Shown here one piece after another: positions 8,067 to 17,341 of a stretch of 64,000 bases of DNA (positions are counted from its first letter, which is position 1; every line of letters begins with the position of its first letter). The position numbers and the translations under genes were made by a program. The stretch lies in the NCBI RefSeq assembly GCF_011603255.1, contig NZ_JAANCM010000003.1, positions 248,001-312,000 on the forward strand, in the 5' to 3' direction. The notes beneath the pieces are model-generated. The model was not told where the DNA came from. It saw only the letters and a list, made by a program, of their open reading frames with translations, and did not search any database. This DNA comes from Ferranicluibacter rubi. Its GTDB lineage: Bacteria > Pseudomonadota > Alphaproteobacteria > Rhizobiales > Rhizobiaceae.

Positions 8067-9119
8067 GTGACAGCATACAAAGCCGTTTTATGCGGGTGCG
8101 GAGCTATGGCCAAAGGCTGGCTCCGGGCACTGGCCGGAGACCCGCTCTTGAAGAGCCGCGTCGAGATCGTGGGCCTCGTCGATCTCGATCGCGCTACCGC
8201 AGAAGCGCTTGCGCGAGAGTTCGGACTGACCGAGGCTACGATCGATACGGACCTTCCCGCAATGCTGGAAGCAACACAGCCGCAGCTCGTCTTCGACGTC
8301 GTCATCCCCGCTGCCCGCCGCGCGGTCGTCTCCGCAGCTTTGGCGCACGGGTGCCATGTCCTCAGCGAGAAACCGATGGCCACCTCGCTCGATGAGGCGC
8401 GGGATCTTCTGGATCTGGCCCGCAAGGCCGGCCGCATCCATGCCGTCGTCCAGAACCGGCGCTTCATTTCCGGCGTGCGGCGCATGAAGCGACTGGTCGA
8501 GAGCGCCGCGATCGGCGACCTCACGGCCGTCCACTGCGACTTCTTTCTCGCACCACATTTTGGCGGCTTCCGCGACGAGATGCAGAACGTGCTGCTGCTC
8601 GACATGGCAATCCACACCTTCGACGCCGCCCGTTTCGTGTCTGGCAAGGTACCGCTGTCGGTCTACTGCGTGGAAACCAACCCGGCCGGGTCCTGGTACG
8701 TACACGGCGCCGCTGCCAATGCGATCTTCAAGCTGTCCGACGATGCCGTCTTCACCTATCGCGGCTCGTGGTGCGCGGAAGGTCGGCGCACGAGCTGGGA
8801 GAGCGAATGGCGGCTGGTCGGCGCAAACGGCATGCTGACCTGGGATGGCGAGGCCGCGTTCGAGGTCACCGTCTCCGGTGACGAGCCGGGCCTTCTTCAC
8901 GGCGCGCGGTCACTGCCGATGCCAGAGGTGACCGACGAGGCGGAAACGCAAGGGCATGCCAGCGTCCTCCTCGACTTCATTCGCGCCATCGACACCGGGA
9001 GCGAGCCCGAGACAATCGGTCACGACAACATCAAGAGCCTTTCCATGGTGTTCGGCGCCATCGAAAGCGCCCGGACCGGCCTTGCCGTCGATCTTTCAGC
9101 ACAAGGACAGAACCCGTGA
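8067..9119 (+). CDS. Gfo/Idh/MocA family oxidoreductase
   Basis: A 350-residue NAD(P)-dependent dehydrogenase with an N-terminal nucleotide motif G-C-G-A-M-A (11-16), the S-E-K-P-M-A motif near residue 100 and a C-terminal alpha/beta domain (L-L-L-D-M-A-I-H-T-F-D). It starts at a GTG with GGGAGGA just upstream. Its stop overlaps the start of the TIM-barrel gene (GTGA), and a CUT1 sugar importer follows, so it is the first gene of an inducible operon controlled by the divergent LacI protein. The substrate is probably a sugar or sugar acid; no specific assignment can be made. Confidence 0.8.
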   Translation: MTAYKAVLCGCGAMAKGWLRALAGDPLLKSRVEIVGLVDLDRATAEALAREFGLTEATIDTDLPAMLEATQPQLVFDVVIPAARRAVVSAALAHGCHVLSEKPMATSLDEARDLLDLARKAGRIHAVVQNRRFISGVRRMKRLVESAAIGDLTAVHCDFFLAPHFGGFRDEMQNVLLLDMAIHTFDAARFVSGKVPLSVYCVETNPAGSWYVHGAAANAIFKLSDDAVFTYRGSWCAEGRRTSWESEWRLVGANGMLTWDGEAAFEVTVSGDEPGLLHGARSLPMPEVTDEAETQGHASVLLDFIRAIDTGSEPETIGHDNIKSLSMVFGAIESARTGLAVDLSAQGQNP

Positions 9120-10018
9120 GCAACCCCGCAAACTCCATCCGCGTCGGCACCATGATCAGCGCGAGCGCCGGCCAGGCGGCCACCCGCATCGGACAGATCG
9201 CCGACCTCGGTTTCGAAAGCTTCGAACCGTTTTTCTGGCAAACCACCAACGGGCAGAATCTCGCCGATCTCGGCAAGCGCTGCCGGGAGGCGATCGGCGA
9301 TCGCGATATCACGATCTCCACCATCGGCATGTTCGGCAACCCGCTGGAGGAGGAGGACCTCGACCTGCAGACGCTGCAGGGCTGGAAGGATTGCATCGAC
9401 AACGCGCATCACTTCGGGGCCACCTGCGTTGCCGGCTTCACCGGCCGGGTTCGCGGCAAGCCGCTGCCCGAGAGCCTGCCCCGCTACAAGCAAATCTGGA
9501 GCGAACTTGGCCGACGCGCCGCCGACAAGGGCGTGAAGATCGCCTTCGAGAACTGCGCCATGGACGGCAATTGGCAGTCCGGTGACTGGAACATCGCCCA
9601 CAATCCGGACGCCTGGGAGTTGATGTTCAACGAGACCCCGGACGAAAATATCGGGCTCGAATGGGAGCCCTGCCACCAGATGGTCTACCTGATCGACCCG
9701 CTGCCGCAGATCCGCAAGTGGGCGTCCAAAATCTTCCACGTCCACGGCAAGGACGCGACGATCCGCTGGGACGTCATCCGCGAACACGGTATCTTCGGCA
9801 AGCATCCCTTCGTGTTCATGCGCACACCCGGCTTCGGCGACAGCAACTGGACCGACATCATCTCGGAGCTGCGTCTCGCCGGTTGGTCCGGCTCGATCGA
9901 CATCGAAGGCTGGCACGATCCCGTCTACCGCGATGCGCTGGAAATGACCGGGCAGGTGCATGGGCTGAACTATCTCAAGAATTGCAGGGGCGGCGATTTC
10001 GTCACCGATCCGCAGTGA
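9116..10018 (+). CDS. Sugar phosphate isomerase/epimerase (xylose-isomerase-like TIM barrel)
   Basis: A 300-residue AP-endonuclease-2/IolE-type TIM barrel. Likely metal or substrate ligands are seen as I-A-F-E-N-C, G-L-E-W-E-P-C-H, F-H-V-H-G-K-D and a late I-D-I-E-G-W-H-D. Members isomerise or epimerise sugars and keto-sugars. The GTG start overlaps the previous stop by four bases, indicating translational coupling with the dehydrogenase. Together they suggest an oxidation-epimerisation route as in many rhizobial carbohydrate clusters. The exact substrate is unknown. Confidence 0.8.
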   Translation: MSNPANSIRVGTMISASAGQAATRIGQIADLGFESFEPFFWQTTNGQNLADLGKRCREAIGDRDITISTIGMFGNPLEEEDLDLQTLQGWKDCIDNAHHFGATCVAGFTGRVRGKPLPESLPRYKQIWSELGRRAADKGVKIAFENCAMDGNWQSGDWNIAHNPDAWELMFNETPDENIGLEWEPCHQMVYLIDPLPQIRKWASKIFHVHGKDATIRWDVIREHGIFGKHPFVFMRTPGFGDSNWTDIISELRLAGWSGSIDIEGWHDPVYRDALEMTGQVHGLNYLKNCRGGDFVTDPQ

Positions 10019-10079
10019 GCCGGCCGGACGCCATGGAGGATGGCGGCCGGATCAAGACCCACAACGTTAGGAGGAGAAC

Positions 10080-11312
10080 ATGACTATGAGGACATGGCTT
10101 GCCGCCGGTGCGATCGCACTGGCCACCGTCTCGACATTCGGGCTCAGCGCCCGTGCCGAAGACGTGAAGATCACCGTCTGGTCGCTCGACAAGCCGATAC
10201 AGCCGGCGCCCAATCTGATCAAGGGATTCAACGCCCTGAAGAACGGCATCACGGTGGAATACCGGGAAATCCAGTTCGACGACGTGGTGAGCGAAGCGAT
10301 GCGCGCCTTCTCGACCGGCCAGGCGCCTGACATCATCGCCATCGACAATCCCGAGCATGCTCTGTTTGCCTCGCGCAACGCCTTTCTCGACCTGACCGAC
10401 AAGATCAAGGCCTCGACCGTCGTGAAGGCCGCGAACTACTTCGCCGGCCCGCTCGCCTCGGTCACATGGGACGGCAAATATTACGGCATCCCCAAGGCCA
10501 CCAACACGATCGCGCTCTACTATAACAAGGACATGTTCACGGCGAAGGGCCTCGATCCCGACAAGCCGCCACAAACCTGGGCCGAGCTTCTCGATGCCGC
10601 ACGGAAGCTGAACGATCCCACCAAGAACGTCTACGGCCTCGCCTTTTCCGCCAAGGCCAACGAAGAGGGTACCTTCCAGTTCCTGCCCTGGGCACAGATG
10701 GGTGGCGGCAGCTACCAGAACATCAACGCACCAGGTGCCGTGAAGGCGCTGGAGACGTGGACAACCATTATGGACGAGAAGCTTGCCTCGCCCGATTCCC
10801 TGACCCGTGGCCAGTGGGATTCCACCGGCACCTTCAATTCCGGCAATGCCGCCATGGCCATTTCCGGCCCCTGGGAACTCGACCGGATGAGCACGGAGGC
10901 AAAGTTCGACTGGGCCGTAACGCTGCTGCCGGTGCCTGAAGTCGGCGCCGAGCGCTCCTCCGCCATGGGTGACTTCAACTGGGCGATCTTCTCGACCACG
11001 CAGCATCCGGACGAAGCCTTCAAGGTGCTCGAATATTTCGCATCGCAGGACGACCAGATGTTCAAGAACTTCGGCCAGCTTCCCGCCCGCTCGGACATCG
11101 CCATTCCGCCGACCGGAAACGAAAAGAAGGATGCGGCGCTGAAGGTGTTCGTCGAGCAGCTGAAGTATGCCAAGCCCCGCGGCCCGCATCCGGCATGGCC
11201 GAAGATTTCCAAGGCCATCCAGGACGCTATCCAGGGCGCCCTGACCGGCCAGATGAGTGCGCAGGATGCGCTGGATCAGGCTGCGGCGAAGATCAAGTCG
11301 GTCCTCGGCTAA
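10080..11312 (+). CDS. Sugar ABC transporter substrate-binding protein (CUT1, family 1)
   Basis: A 410-residue MalE/UgpB-type binding protein with a Sec signal peptide (1-26, ending A-R-A before E-D-V-K). Family-1 features include the early strand K-I-T-V-W-S-L, the Y-G-I-P-K-A-T-N-T motif, and M-A-I-S-G-P-W-E-L late in the protein. It binds a mono- or oligosaccharide in the periplasm for the two permeases and ATPase downstream. AGGAGG lies just before the ATG. A long stem-loop follows the stop. Confidence 0.85.
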   Translation: MTMRTWLAAGAIALATVSTFGLSARAEDVKITVWSLDKPIQPAPNLIKGFNALKNGITVEYREIQFDDVVSEAMRAFSTGQAPDIIAIDNPEHALFASRNAFLDLTDKIKASTVVKAANYFAGPLASVTWDGKYYGIPKATNTIALYYNKDMFTAKGLDPDKPPQTWAELLDAARKLNDPTKNVYGLAFSAKANEEGTFQFLPWAQMGGGSYQNINAPGAVKALETWTTIMDEKLASPDSLTRGQWDSTGTFNSGNAAMAISGPWELDRMSTEAKFDWAVTLLPVPEVGAERSSAMGDFNWAIFSTTQHPDEAFKVLEYFASQDDQMFKNFGQLPARSDIAIPPTGNEKKDAALKVFVEQLKYAKPRGPHPAWPKISKAIQDAIQGALTGQMSAQDALDQAAAKIKSVLG

Positions 11313-11334
11313 CGGGTTTCCTCCCGGAGAGCAT

Positions 11335-11377
11335 GGTGCCGGGGGAGGAGCAAGGTTCGATTGCCTCCCCCGGCACC
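11335..11377 (+). promoter_or_regulatory. Intercistronic stem-loop between binding-protein and permease genes
   Basis: A perfect 14-bp GC-rich stem (11335-11348 with 11364-11377, GGTGCCGGGGGAGG and complement) encloses a 15-nt loop, 22 bp after the binding-protein stop. There is no T-run. It probably stabilises the upstream message or partly terminates transcription before the permeases. Confidence 0.65.
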
Positions 11378-11434
11378 GTGTCGGCAAGACACCCCCACGG
11401 CACCCCGCAGAAAAGCCCCAACATGGGAGCGACG

Positions 11435-12337
11435 ATGAAACGCATTTTTTCCAGCATGGCGGACGGAAAGGGCTTCGACGTCGCCCTGATCGTCTTGCCC
11501 TTCGCTTTCCTGTTCGTGATGGCCGGCCTGCCGCTGATCTACAACGTCGTGATGAGCTTCCAGGAAGTGGACATGTTCAGCCTCGGCACCTTCGCGCGTC
11601 CCTTCGTGGGCTTCAAGAACTACGTGACACTGTTTTCCCAGCCCGAGACCTGGCCGATCCTGAAGAATACCGCGATCTTCGTCGTCGCGTCGATCGCCGG
11701 GCAGTTCATCGTCGGCTTCTCGCTCGCCCTGTTCTTCTGGACCAACTTTCCCGGCGCATCGTGGCTGCGCGGGCTGTTTCTCGTGTCCTGGGTCATGCCC
11801 GGCCTCGTGGTCGGCGCCATCTGGAATTGGATCCTCTCGGGCGACTTCGGCGTCCTCAATTACCTGCTGAACGCGCTCGGCATCATCGACAGCAACATCT
11901 TCTGGCGCTCCGACCCGAACTATTCGCTCTGGGCCGTCATCATCGCCAATATCTGGCTCGGCACCTCCTTCAACATGATCCTCCTGTCCGTCGGCCTGTC
12001 CGCAATTCCCAAGGACCTGTTCGAGGCGGCGGAACTCGACGGTGCCAATGCTTTCCAGCGGTTCACGACGATCACGCTGCCGATGATGCGTTCCACCATC
12101 GGCGCCATCATCTCCCTCGGGCTGATCTTCACCCTGCAGCAGTTCGACCTGTTCGCGGCCATCACCTCCGGCGGGCCGAACAATTCCTCCAACGTCACCC
12201 AGTACTGGGCGTGGGACCTGTCGTTCCGACAGTATGATTTTGCGCAGGGCGCGACCATTTCTGTCGTCATGATCGTGTTCGTGATGATCGCGGCCATCGT
12301 CTATGTGCGTTCGACACGACATGAGGTGCGCGGATGA
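11435..12337 (+). CDS. Sugar ABC transporter permease (MalF/UgpA type)
   Basis: A 300-residue inner-membrane protein with six predicted hydrophobic segments; the first is around A-L-I-V-L-P-F-A-F-L-F-V. The permease-ATPase contact loop E-A-A-E-L-D-G-A-N-A-F-Q-R-F lies in the third quarter. It pairs with the next permease to form the channel. The ATG at 11435 has GGAG eight bases upstream; an ATG at 11423 is also in frame. The stop overlaps the next start (ATGA). Confidence 0.85.
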   Translation: MKRIFSSMADGKGFDVALIVLPFAFLFVMAGLPLIYNVVMSFQEVDMFSLGTFARPFVGFKNYVTLFSQPETWPILKNTAIFVVASIAGQFIVGFSLALFFWTNFPGASWLRGLFLVSWVMPGLVVGAIWNWILSGDFGVLNYLLNALGIIDSNIFWRSDPNYSLWAVIIANIWLGTSFNMILLSVGLSAIPKDLFEAAELDGANAFQRFTTITLPMMRSTIGAIISLGLIFTLQQFDLFAAITSGGPNNSSNVTQYWAWDLSFRQYDFAQGATISVVMIVFVMIAAIVYVRSTRHEVRG

Positions 12338-13161
12338 GCGAAGCGTCGAAACACCGCCTGATGCTGGCGATCGCCTGCATCCTCGCGGCGATCTATCTCT
12401 TTCCGCTCTACTGGATGTACGTGACCTCGCTGAAAAGCGGGTCCGCCATGTTCGCGACCCCGCCGGGCCTCTTCCCTAGTGATCCGCAATGGAGCGTCTA
12501 TACCTATGTCTGGGAAACCCGCGACATGGGCCGCTACATGTGGAATTCGCTGGTGATCGCGGCAGGGTCCGTCGCTCTCATCATCTTTTTGGGCACTGGC
12601 TGCGCCTATGTGCTTGCACGCTATCGCAACCGCTGGGTCGATGTCGGCCTGTTTCTCATCCTCATGCTGCAGGTCCTTCCGGCGTCACTTTTGATCACGC
12701 CGATCTTCGTCGGTTTCTCGCAGCTGGGCCTTCTCTCCACGCCGCGCACGGCGGTCATCATCGCGATTGCCGCAAAAAGCATGCCCTTTTACGTCGTGCT
12801 CGTCCGCTCCACCTTCATGAGCGTGCCGATGGAGTTGGAAGAGGCCGCGCTCGTCGATGGGAACTCGCGCATCGGGGCTTTCTTTAACATCGTGCTGCCG
12901 CTCGCCCGCAACGGCATCCTCGTCAGCGGCATCCTCATCTTCATGCAGGCCTTCGGCGAGTTCGTTTATTCCAAGTCGATGATCCAGAACATCGAGCTGC
13001 AACCGGCCAGCGTCGGGCTCAATTCCTTCATGGGGCCGAACACAAACGAGTGGAACAACATCCTGGCCTATGCCTCGATGTATGTGACGCCGATCCTCGC
13101 CATCTTCGTCCTGCTTCAGCGCCGCATCGTCTCCGGCCTCACCTCGGGAGCCCTCAAATGA
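12334..13161 (+). CDS. Sugar ABC transporter permease (MalG/UgpE type)
   Basis: A 275-residue partner permease of the carbohydrate class 1 family, with six hydrophobic segments and the E-E-A-A-L-V-D-G-N-S-R-I-G-A-F-F coupling loop. It begins within the stop codon of the preceding permease and ends overlapping the ATPase start (ATGA at 13158), showing tight translational coupling. It completes the membrane part of the importer whose binding protein starts at 10080. Confidence 0.85.
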   Translation: MSEASKHRLMLAIACILAAIYLFPLYWMYVTSLKSGSAMFATPPGLFPSDPQWSVYTYVWETRDMGRYMWNSLVIAAGSVALIIFLGTGCAYVLARYRNRWVDVGLFLILMLQVLPASLLITPIFVGFSQLGLLSTPRTAVIIAIAAKSMPFYVVLVRSTFMSVPMELEEAALVDGNSRIGAFFNIVLPLARNGILVSGILIFMQAFGEFVYSKSMIQNIELQPASVGLNSFMGPNTNEWNNILAYASMYVTPILAIFVLLQRRIVSGLTSGALK

Positions 13162-14249
13162 GCAACCAGACCGAACTGCAGATCGAGTTGACAGGCGTCA
13201 ACAAGCATTACGGCGCCTATCATGCCCTGAAGAATATCGACCTGCGCATCGCCAAGGGGTCGTTCGTCGCACTCGTCGGGCCATCCGGCTGCGGCAAGTC
13301 CACCCTGCTGCGCTCGATGGCCGGGCTGGAGACGATCACCAGCGGCGATCTCGTCATCGCCGGCGAGCGGATGAACGCCGTCCCGCCGCGCAAGCGGGAT
13401 CTGGCCATGGTGTTCCAGTCCTATGCGCTCTATCCGCACATGACGGTGGAAGAGAACCTGACCTACAGCCTGCGCATCCGCGGCGTGAAGAAGGCCGAGG
13501 CCAAGAAGGCAGCCGAAGAGGTGGCGGCGACGACTGGACTCTCCGGCTTGATGGCGCGCTACCCGCGCGAGCTTTCCGGCGGCCAGCGCCAGCGCGTCGC
13601 CATGAGCCGCGCCATCATCCGGCATCCCAAGGCGTTCCTGTTCGACGAGCCACTGTCCAATCTGGATGCCGCGCTGCGCGTCCATATGCGCAAGGAGATC
13701 CGCGCGCTGCACGACCGGCTGGGTGCCACCTCCGTCTATGTCACGCACGACCAGATCGAGGCGATGACCATGGCCGACCACGTCGTCGTCATGCGCCAGG
13801 GCATCATCGAGCAGCAGGGCGCGCCGCTCGATCTCTACGATCGTCCGGTCAACCGTTTCGTCGCCGGCTTCATCGGCTCGCCCGCCATGAACTTCGTACC
13901 GGCGGTTGCCGCTGACGATGGGCGTTCGATCATTCTTCCGTTCGGGGAAGGACAGCACCTTCCGGTCAACCGCCCGGTGCCCCGTGGGCGCTCACTGATC
14001 GCGGGTCTGAGACCCGAGCATCTCGTCATCGATACCACCGGCGCCGGGCCGATCCACCTCGATGTCGCGACGGTCGAGAGTACGGGATCGAACAGCTATA
14101 TCGCCACGAACAGCAAGCCGGAAATCGTTCTGGTCACCAACGGGCGCAGTCCCGTAGGTGTCGGAAGCAGGATCTCGATCGGTATAGCCCCCGAACATAT
14201 CCACCTTTTCGATGCGGAGACCGAGGCGAGGATAGCGACGGAGTGTTGA
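13158..14249 (+). CDS. Sugar ABC transporter ATP-binding protein (MalK/UgpC type)
   Basis: A 363-residue ATPase with Walker A G-P-S-G-C-G-K-S-T (41-49), signature L-S-G-G-Q-R-Q-R-V and Walker B F-D-E-P-L-S-N-L-D. The C-terminal OB-fold (TOBE) domain spans about 235-355 and is typical of MalK-like subunits that may be regulated by inducer exclusion. The ATG overlaps the previous stop. It ends the sugar operon that starts at 8067. Confidence 0.88.
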   Translation: MSNQTELQIELTGVNKHYGAYHALKNIDLRIAKGSFVALVGPSGCGKSTLLRSMAGLETITSGDLVIAGERMNAVPPRKRDLAMVFQSYALYPHMTVEENLTYSLRIRGVKKAEAKKAAEEVAATTGLSGLMARYPRELSGGQRQRVAMSRAIIRHPKAFLFDEPLSNLDAALRVHMRKEIRALHDRLGATSVYVTHDQIEAMTMADHVVVMRQGIIEQQGAPLDLYDRPVNRFVAGFIGSPAMNFVPAVAADDGRSIILPFGEGQHLPVNRPVPRGRSLIAGLRPEHLVIDTTGAGPIHLDVATVESTGSNSYIATNSKPEIVLVTNGRSPVGVGSRISIGIAPEHIHLFDAETEARIATEC

Positions 14250-14375
14250 TATCCTCGCGGGAAGGCGCAGCGTTCGACCGTGATAGGGAGGAGCGGCATA
14301 TTGGTATCGACGCGGTCTTCAGAAAAGGCAGAGGCGCGAAGATGATCTCACAGGATCACGATCTTCCGCTTATCT

Positions 14376-15050
14376 TCAACCCTTCCGCCTTCCCCGGTCT
14401 ACGCTGGTCCGCATGTCCCATTCCTCCGGCGTCTGCGTCTTGACGTCGAACTGATCCCGGGTCCGCGTATAGGTATGGCCGCCCATGCGGCCGACGGCGT
14501 CCATCATTTGCTGGTCGATATGCAGGTTGGCCGGGTTGACCGCGTCGCTGCGGACGTAGACGCCGACGACTTCGCCGAGGATGATCTCGCGGGCCGGGCC
14601 GACCTGGAGGGTCGTGTGGCGGCGGCATTCCAGCGCTGCGGGTGCTGCGAGGATACGGGGGCTGCGGACCATGTTGCCGGGCACGGTGTCGAGCCCGGCT
14701 TCGTCGAGCTCATCGACCTCGGGACCGAACTTGATGGCGCAGATTTCCATCTGGGCAACGAGCGCATCATCGCAGATATGGACCGTGAATTCGCCGGTTT
14801 CGCGGATGTTGCGGGCAGTGTCCTTGAAGCGCATGTCGGAATAGTTCTCGACGCCGATGGCGACGATGGCTGGATCATGGGTTAGAACGTTGAAGAAGCT
14901 GAACGGCCCGGCATTCGGCCGGCCCGCCTTGTTCACCGTCGTCACCAGCGCAATCGGCCGCGGGATGACCGTCCCGATGAGGATCTTGTAGCGCTCGCGC
15001 TCGGTGAGTTTGGCGAAATCAAAATGCGTATGGACTTTGTTGTTGGTCAT
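14376..15050 (-). CDS. Flavin reductase-like (DIM6/NTAB, FMN-binding split barrel) protein
   Basis: A 224-residue protein of the flavin-reductase-like domain family. Visible family features include I-L-I-G-T-V-I-P-R-P-I-A-L-V-T-T, the segment A-G-P-F-S-F-F-N-V-L and T-A-R-N-I-R-E-T-G-E-F-T-V. Such proteins bind FMN and supply reduced flavin or act on flavin-coupled substrates. The ATG at 15050 follows the upstream gene's stop after one base; a TTG at 15068 would overlap that gene. It is the last gene of the leftward operon with the creatinase-like protein and the polyamine-type importer. Its role there is unknown. Confidence 0.8.
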   Translation of the reverse strand: MTNNKVHTHFDFAKLTERERYKILIGTVIPRPIALVTTVNKAGRPNAGPFSFFNVLTHDPAIVAIGVENYSDMRFKDTARNIRETGEFTVHICDDALVAQMEICAIKFGPEVDELDEAGLDTVPGNMVRSPRILAAPAALECRRHTTLQVGPAREIILGEVVGVYVRSDAVNPANLHIDQQMMDAVGRMGGHTYTRTRDQFDVKTQTPEEWDMRTSVDRGRRKG

Positions 15051-15051
15051 G

Positions 15052-16482
15052 TCAGGCGTCCGTGGCAATGCGATGGGTTTCGAGCGGTGTGTGGCGGCTG
15101 AGGTTCTCGAAGCCCTCCTTGGTCACGACATACATGTCGCCGATGTTGCAGCCCGCGGACAAAGGCTCCAGCCATTGCGTATGCATCACGAACACCATCC
15201 CCTCCTCCAGCCTGTCGTAATTGTGGGAGGAGATGTTGAAGCTGTTCTGCCCGCCTGCCATGCCGACGGAGTGGCCGAGGTTGGGGTTATGCGGCCCCTC
15301 GGTCGCCGGGTAGAGGTGCATGAGCGTGCGGCCCTGCGCCTCCCAATCGATATTCTTCACATATTGCCGGGGAACGAGGCGGGCGCTGCCATCCTCCATC
15401 GGCGCCCAGTTATAGGGCATGCCACGGGCCTCGGGTGAGGACAGCATGCCGCGCTCGATCATCGGCTCGAAGGCGGCATTGTTGACGTCGCGCATCAGGG
15501 CGCCGGACCGGATCAGCTTTTCTGCGCGTTTCACGCCGTCGGTGCAGGCGGCCAGCACCTCTTCCTGGCGGCTGGTGATGTCGCCGACCGCGATCATGCG
15601 GGCCGTCTGGGCGGTGTATCCGCGATAGGTGACGTTGGAAATGTAGAGGTTGATGAGGTCGCCGGGGCGGACGATGTGGCCGTAGGGCTTGCCGCAATGG
15701 GTGCCGAATTCGTTGATGCCGATCTGGTATCCGTCACCCGTTTCGCCGCCGAGCGACATCTGCGCGACGCTGAAGGCCGCGTAGATTTCGTGGTCGGTGA
15801 CACCGGGTCTGGCGACATGATAGGCGGCCTGGGTGCCGATGCTGACCAGTTGCGCTGCGGCGCGAAACATCTCGATCTCGCGCGGCGAGCGGACTTTCTG
15901 CAGGCGGTCGAGGATGGGGTTGTCGGCAACGAACTTCGCTTTGGGCAGAAGCTCCTCCAGCCCGGCCCAAAAGGTGAGCGACGTCCGGTCGCCAATGCGG
16001 CCGATCTGGCCCTTGGCGAGGCCGAGATTGCCAAGCAGTTCCGCGCATTTCTCCGCGGTCTTGATGACGCTGTCGCCCGGACGATCGGCATATTCCCGGC
16101 CGATGGGGCCGATCTGCCAGATGTCCTCAACGAGCACGGGTTCGCCGCCGGGCGGCAGGAGCACGGACTGGGTGAAAAAGGACAGAAGCGTCAGCGGCTT
16201 GTCTTCGTCCGTCGGGATGATCAGCACGCCTTCGCGCATCCAGTCGCAGATGTAGCGGAGATAGGCATTCGACGTGTGGAACCAGCCGACGCCGCCGGTG
16301 TGGACGATGATTGCGTCGTGCCCGGCTTCAACGGCCTGCCGGCGGATGCGGCGCAGGCGCTCCTCGAACTCTTCGACGGGCAGCGGCAGGGGCGCTGAAA
16401 AATCGAAGTCGGGCGCGAAGTCCGCAAGCAGCGATCCGATGCGGTAGGCGCCTGTCTGGGTCGGACGCATGTTCATGAGCAA
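15052..16482 (-). CDS. M24 (creatinase/aminopeptidase P) family protein with degenerate metal site
   Basis: A 476-residue protein: an N-terminal creatinase-type domain (about 40-190), then a C-terminal pita-bread domain (200-470). Aligning motifs by eye, the two metal-binding aspartates are replaced by Tyr280 and Gln292 (G-D-L-I-N-L-Y and Y-T-A-Q-T-A-R), and the two glutamates by His434 and Gly448. Only the G-H-S histidine (404) remains. It is therefore unlikely to be a metal-dependent aminopeptidase and may act like metal-free creatinase on an N-methyl or guanidino compound. It follows the permeases of a polyamine/opine-type importer, whose substrate it probably processes. Confidence 0.75.
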   Translation of the reverse strand: MLMNMRPTQTGAYRIGSLLADFAPDFDFSAPLPLPVEEFEERLRRIRRQAVEAGHDAIIVHTGGVGWFHTSNAYLRYICDWMREGVLIIPTDEDKPLTLLSFFTQSVLLPPGGEPVLVEDIWQIGPIGREYADRPGDSVIKTAEKCAELLGNLGLAKGQIGRIGDRTSLTFWAGLEELLPKAKFVADNPILDRLQKVRSPREIEMFRAAAQLVSIGTQAAYHVARPGVTDHEIYAAFSVAQMSLGGETGDGYQIGINEFGTHCGKPYGHIVRPGDLINLYISNVTYRGYTAQTARMIAVGDITSRQEEVLAACTDGVKRAEKLIRSGALMRDVNNAAFEPMIERGMLSSPEARGMPYNWAPMEDGSARLVPRQYVKNIDWEAQGRTLMHLYPATEGPHNPNLGHSVGMAGGQNSFNISSHNYDRLEEGMVFVMHTQWLEPLSAGCNIGDMYVVTKEGFENLSRHTPLETHRIATDA

Positions 16483-16519
16483 TTTCCTTGGACGTTTGGC
16501 AAAGTTTGAAAAGGGTGGG

Positions 16520-17341
16520 TTAGGCCTGTCTCTGTGGCGCGAGCACGCGCCGTGCGACGAGCATCACCAAGAGGGTCAGGCCGATGAGGATGCCGGAGAT
16601 GGCGGCGACGCGGACGTCGAGAGACTCCTCGATCAGGGCGAACATGCGCAACGGCAGCACCGTCGTCTGCGCATCGGCAAGGAAGAGCGAGACCGAGACA
16701 TTGTCGAGCGACTGGATGAAGACGAGGAAGGCACCGGCGAGAATGCCTGGCATCAGAAGCGGGATCGTCACCCGGCGCAACGTTGTGAACCAGGACGCAC
16801 CCATCACGGTCGAGGCCTCCGCCAGCGACGGGTTGAGCCCTTGCGCCACGACGGATGCGGCGCGGTACATCAGGGGCCCGAACACCACGACATGGCCGGT
16901 GACCGTCAGCCAGAGCGAGGGCTGGAGACCGACGAAGTTCGCGACGATGAGGGCCGCCAGACCATAGACGAGGCTCGGGAGAACGAGCGGCGCCAGAAGC
17001 AGCGGCTCGATGGTGCCGACCGTGCTGCGCCGCATCCGCGTCATGCCGATGGTGGCGGGTACGGCGAAGAGGAGCGCGCCGAGCACGGCAAGACCCGCGA
17101 TCTTCAGCGAGTTCCAGGCAGCGGCATGTTCGGTCGCCGAGCGGACCGGGTCGAGCAGGGCCTCGTACCAGCGGAACGAAAAACCTTCCGGCGGGTATTT
17201 GAGCGTCTGTCCCGAGGTGAACGACATCGTCAGCGCTATGACAATGGGGGCGACGAGATAGACGACGCAGAGGCTGCCGAAGCCGAAGACGAACACCTTG
17301 TAGAGGAGTGCCGGAACCGGATTTTCCTTCATGTCACGCAT
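16520..17341 (-). CDS. ABC transporter permease (PotC-like)
   Basis: A 273-residue membrane protein with about six hydrophobic segments and the binding-protein-dependent transport motif E-A-S-T-V-M-G-A-S-W-F-T-T-L in the second half. It pairs with the permease encoded at 17334-18161, with which it overlaps by eight bases. The system is of the spermidine/putrescine/opine type, class 2 by subunit layout (ATPase, binding protein, two permeases). The downstream creatinase-like gene suggests an N-alkylated substrate, but that is inference. Confidence 0.82.
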   Translation of the reverse strand: MRDMKENPVPALLYKVFVFGFGSLCVVYLVAPIVIALTMSFTSGQTLKYPPEGFSFRWYEALLDPVRSATEHAAAWNSLKIAGLAVLGALLFAVPATIGMTRMRRSTVGTIEPLLLAPLVLPSLVYGLAALIVANFVGLQPSLWLTVTGHVVVFGPLMYRAASVVAQGLNPSLAEASTVMGASWFTTLRRVTIPLLMPGILAGAFLVFIQSLDNVSVSLFLADAQTTVLPLRMFALIEESLDVRVAAISGILIGLTLLVMLVARRVLAPQRQA

